This document shows, in pieces, positions 62,933 through 64,000 of a DNA stretch of 64,000 nt (positions within the stretch are counted from its first letter, which is position 1; each line of letters begins with the position of its first letter). The notes under the pieces were generated by a model, which was not told the DNA's origin, searched no databases, and was given only the letters and a program-made list of their open reading frames with translations. The position numbers were made by a program, and so were the translations under genes. The stretch comes from JAVKNF01 sp031537795 (GTDB taxonomy: Bacteria > Pseudomonadota > Alphaproteobacteria > Rickettsiales > Deianiraeaceae): positions 1 to 64,000 of the forward strand of contig JAVKNF010000010.1 in NCBI GenBank assembly GCA_031537795.1, written 5' to 3'.

Positions 62933-64000
62933 ATGAATTATATTGTTTTAATTCTATGCATTATTTTGCTTCCTCTTTTATCTTTTTTGTTTAAACTATA
63001 TTTAGATAAAAACAAATATGAAGCAGAGAAAAAATTAAGAAATGAAGATCTAAAGAAAATGAATGAAGTTATTTTATTAAAAGAAAACTTCTTAAAAGAG
63101 GAAATTGAGAAAAATCTAATTTTAGAAAAAGAAAAAACAAAACTTGAAACAATTTTAACTGAAAAAGAAAAGAATGAAGTAAACTTAAAGCGAGAGCTTG
63201 AAGCAATTGGAGTAAAAATTGTTGAAAGCACAAGAGTAAAAAGTAATAATGAGTCACTTGATATTCTTTCTCAAACTATTAAACCCTTCAAAGACGAACT
63301 TGAAAATGTCAGAAAAAAGATAGAAGAAGATTCAAAAGAAAAGATTGATTTTAAGGGAGCTTTTACAACTCAAGTAAAAATTATTCAAGATGAGATAAAA
63401 AATCAATCTGAGGCATCTTTAAAATTAACAAACGCTTTAAATCAAAAACCACAGCAAGCTGGCCGTTGGGGGGAGGAAATTCTGGAAAGAATATTAGATA
63501 GCTCCGGTCTGATAGAAGGTGAAAATTATACCAAGCAGAATTCAAGTAAAGGTGAAGACGGCTCAATACAAAGACCTGATATAGTCTTTAACTCAAACGG
63601 CGGAAGTATAATTATAGATTCAAAACTTTCAATTTTAAATTATAATAATTATTGCAACTCAACAAATGAAGACGAAAAAGAGCTTTATAAAAAAGAATTA
63701 TTAAAAAATACTAAAAGTCATATAGATTTACTTTCTAATAAAGAATACCAGAAGACTAATTTCGGTAATGGCAAGAATATAATAGGTAATATTATTATGT
63801 TCATTCCCGTGGAGGCTGTTTATTATTTAATTACGCAGGAAAAAGAACAAAAAATTCATGAATATGCTTGGAATAAAAATATTATTTTAGCAGGCCCATA
63901 TAATCTAATAGCTATATTAAGAGCAATAAATAGCATTATTAAGATCGAAAAAAAGACAAAAAATATGGAAGAAGCTTCAAGAATTATAAATAATGCAGCA
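62933..64000 (+). CDS. rmuC: DNA recombination protein RmuC (partial, runs off the window)
   Basis: The frame starts 1 base after dapF and is open for all 356 codons to the end of the window. An N-terminal membrane helix (NYIVLILCIILLPLLSFLF) precedes a coiled coil of about 120 residues, then the RmuC nuclease-like domain: GRWGEEILERILDSSGL, RPDIVFNSNGGSIIIDSKLS and MFIPVEAVYYLI. RmuC is a restriction-endonuclease-fold protein that limits DNA inversions. The C terminus is not visible. Confidence 0.9.
   Translation, partial: MNYIVLILCIILLPLLSFLFKLYLDKNKYEAEKKLRNEDLKKMNEVILLKENFLKEEIEKNLILEKEKTKLETILTEKEKNEVNLKRELEAIGVKIVESTRVKSNNESLDILSQTIKPFKDELENVRKKIEEDSKEKIDFKGAFTTQVKIIQDEIKNQSEASLKLTNALNQKPQQAGRWGEEILERILDSSGLIEGENYTKQNSSKGEDGSIQRPDIVFNSNGGSIIIDSKLSILNYNNYCNSTNEDEKELYKKELLKNTKSHIDLLSNKEYQKTNFGNGKNIIGNIIMFIPVEAVYYLITQEKEQKIHEYAWNKNIILAGPYNLIAILRAINSIIKIEKKTKNMEEASRIINNAA

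Overview
The window looks like a piece of a very AT-rich, compact, host-associated alphaproteobacterium, most probably Rickettsiales or a relative. Evidence: a TrcR/DUF1013 cell-cycle regulator (an alphaproteobacterial family); a solitary 16S rRNA gene with no tRNA-Ile/Ala, 23S or 5S attached; tightly packed genes that often overlap by a few bases; and Rickettsiales-like housekeeping genes. Unlike the most reduced Rickettsiales, it keeps LPS genes (lpxA, fabZ, lpxK, lptB, lptG-like), dTDP-rhamnose genes, lysine/DAP genes (dapA, dapB) and peptidoglycan-remodelling enzymes. I do not assign a species.

Layout. 1-4.2 kb: type III restriction-modification system whose Res gene is split by a frameshift. 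4.3-7 kb: three tRNAs, a LolC-type permease and a DapF-like protein without catalytic cysteines. 7.1-9.8 kb: IS5-type transposase remnant, small HNH nuclease and the 16S rRNA bracketed by a perfect processing stem. 9.9-11.5 kb: broken methyltransferase-endonuclease gene with a 13-base G tract. 11.5-17.9 kb: rhamnose cluster (rmlB, pgi, rmlC, rhamnan-type glycosyltransferase, rmlD; divergent rmlA and a GT2). 18.6-23.5 kb: S10-type ribosomal protein operon, rplC to rplN, without rpsJ and broken after rplN. 23.5-41.4 kb: housekeeping genes (tadA, pssA, rplI-rpsR-rpsF, pdhB, tpiA, slt, prfB, truA, dapA, dapB, htpG, rpmH). 41.5-43.7 kb: intact IS1595-type element carrying a RhuM-like passenger, with an 8-bp target duplication. 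43.8-51.4 kb: dnaN, trcR, dnaX, rnc, a stand-alone PolA-type 5' nuclease and a spanin-like gene pair. 51.4-64 kb: initiator tRNA, lptB, mnmA, bactofilin with an M23 peptidase, lpxA-fabZ, lpxK-folC-dapF and the start of rmuC.

The most striking observation concerns translation initiation. The 16S 3' end is conserved through helix 45 up to GGAU, but the anti-Shine-Dalgarno bases that should follow are replaced by an AU-rich sequence. No start codon I inspected has a properly spaced Shine-Dalgarno motif. prfB has no programmed frameshift, a device that depends on SD/anti-SD pairing, and the initiator tRNA has a paired 1:72 position and only two of the usual three G:C pairs. Together these suggest that SD-dependent initiation has been lost in this lineage.

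A second theme is pseudo-enzymes and decay: two DapF homologues with Ser in place of both catalytic Cys, a CarA-like protein lacking its nucleophile, a degenerate LytM protein, and several genes interrupted at homopolymers. Some of the last group could be assembly errors.
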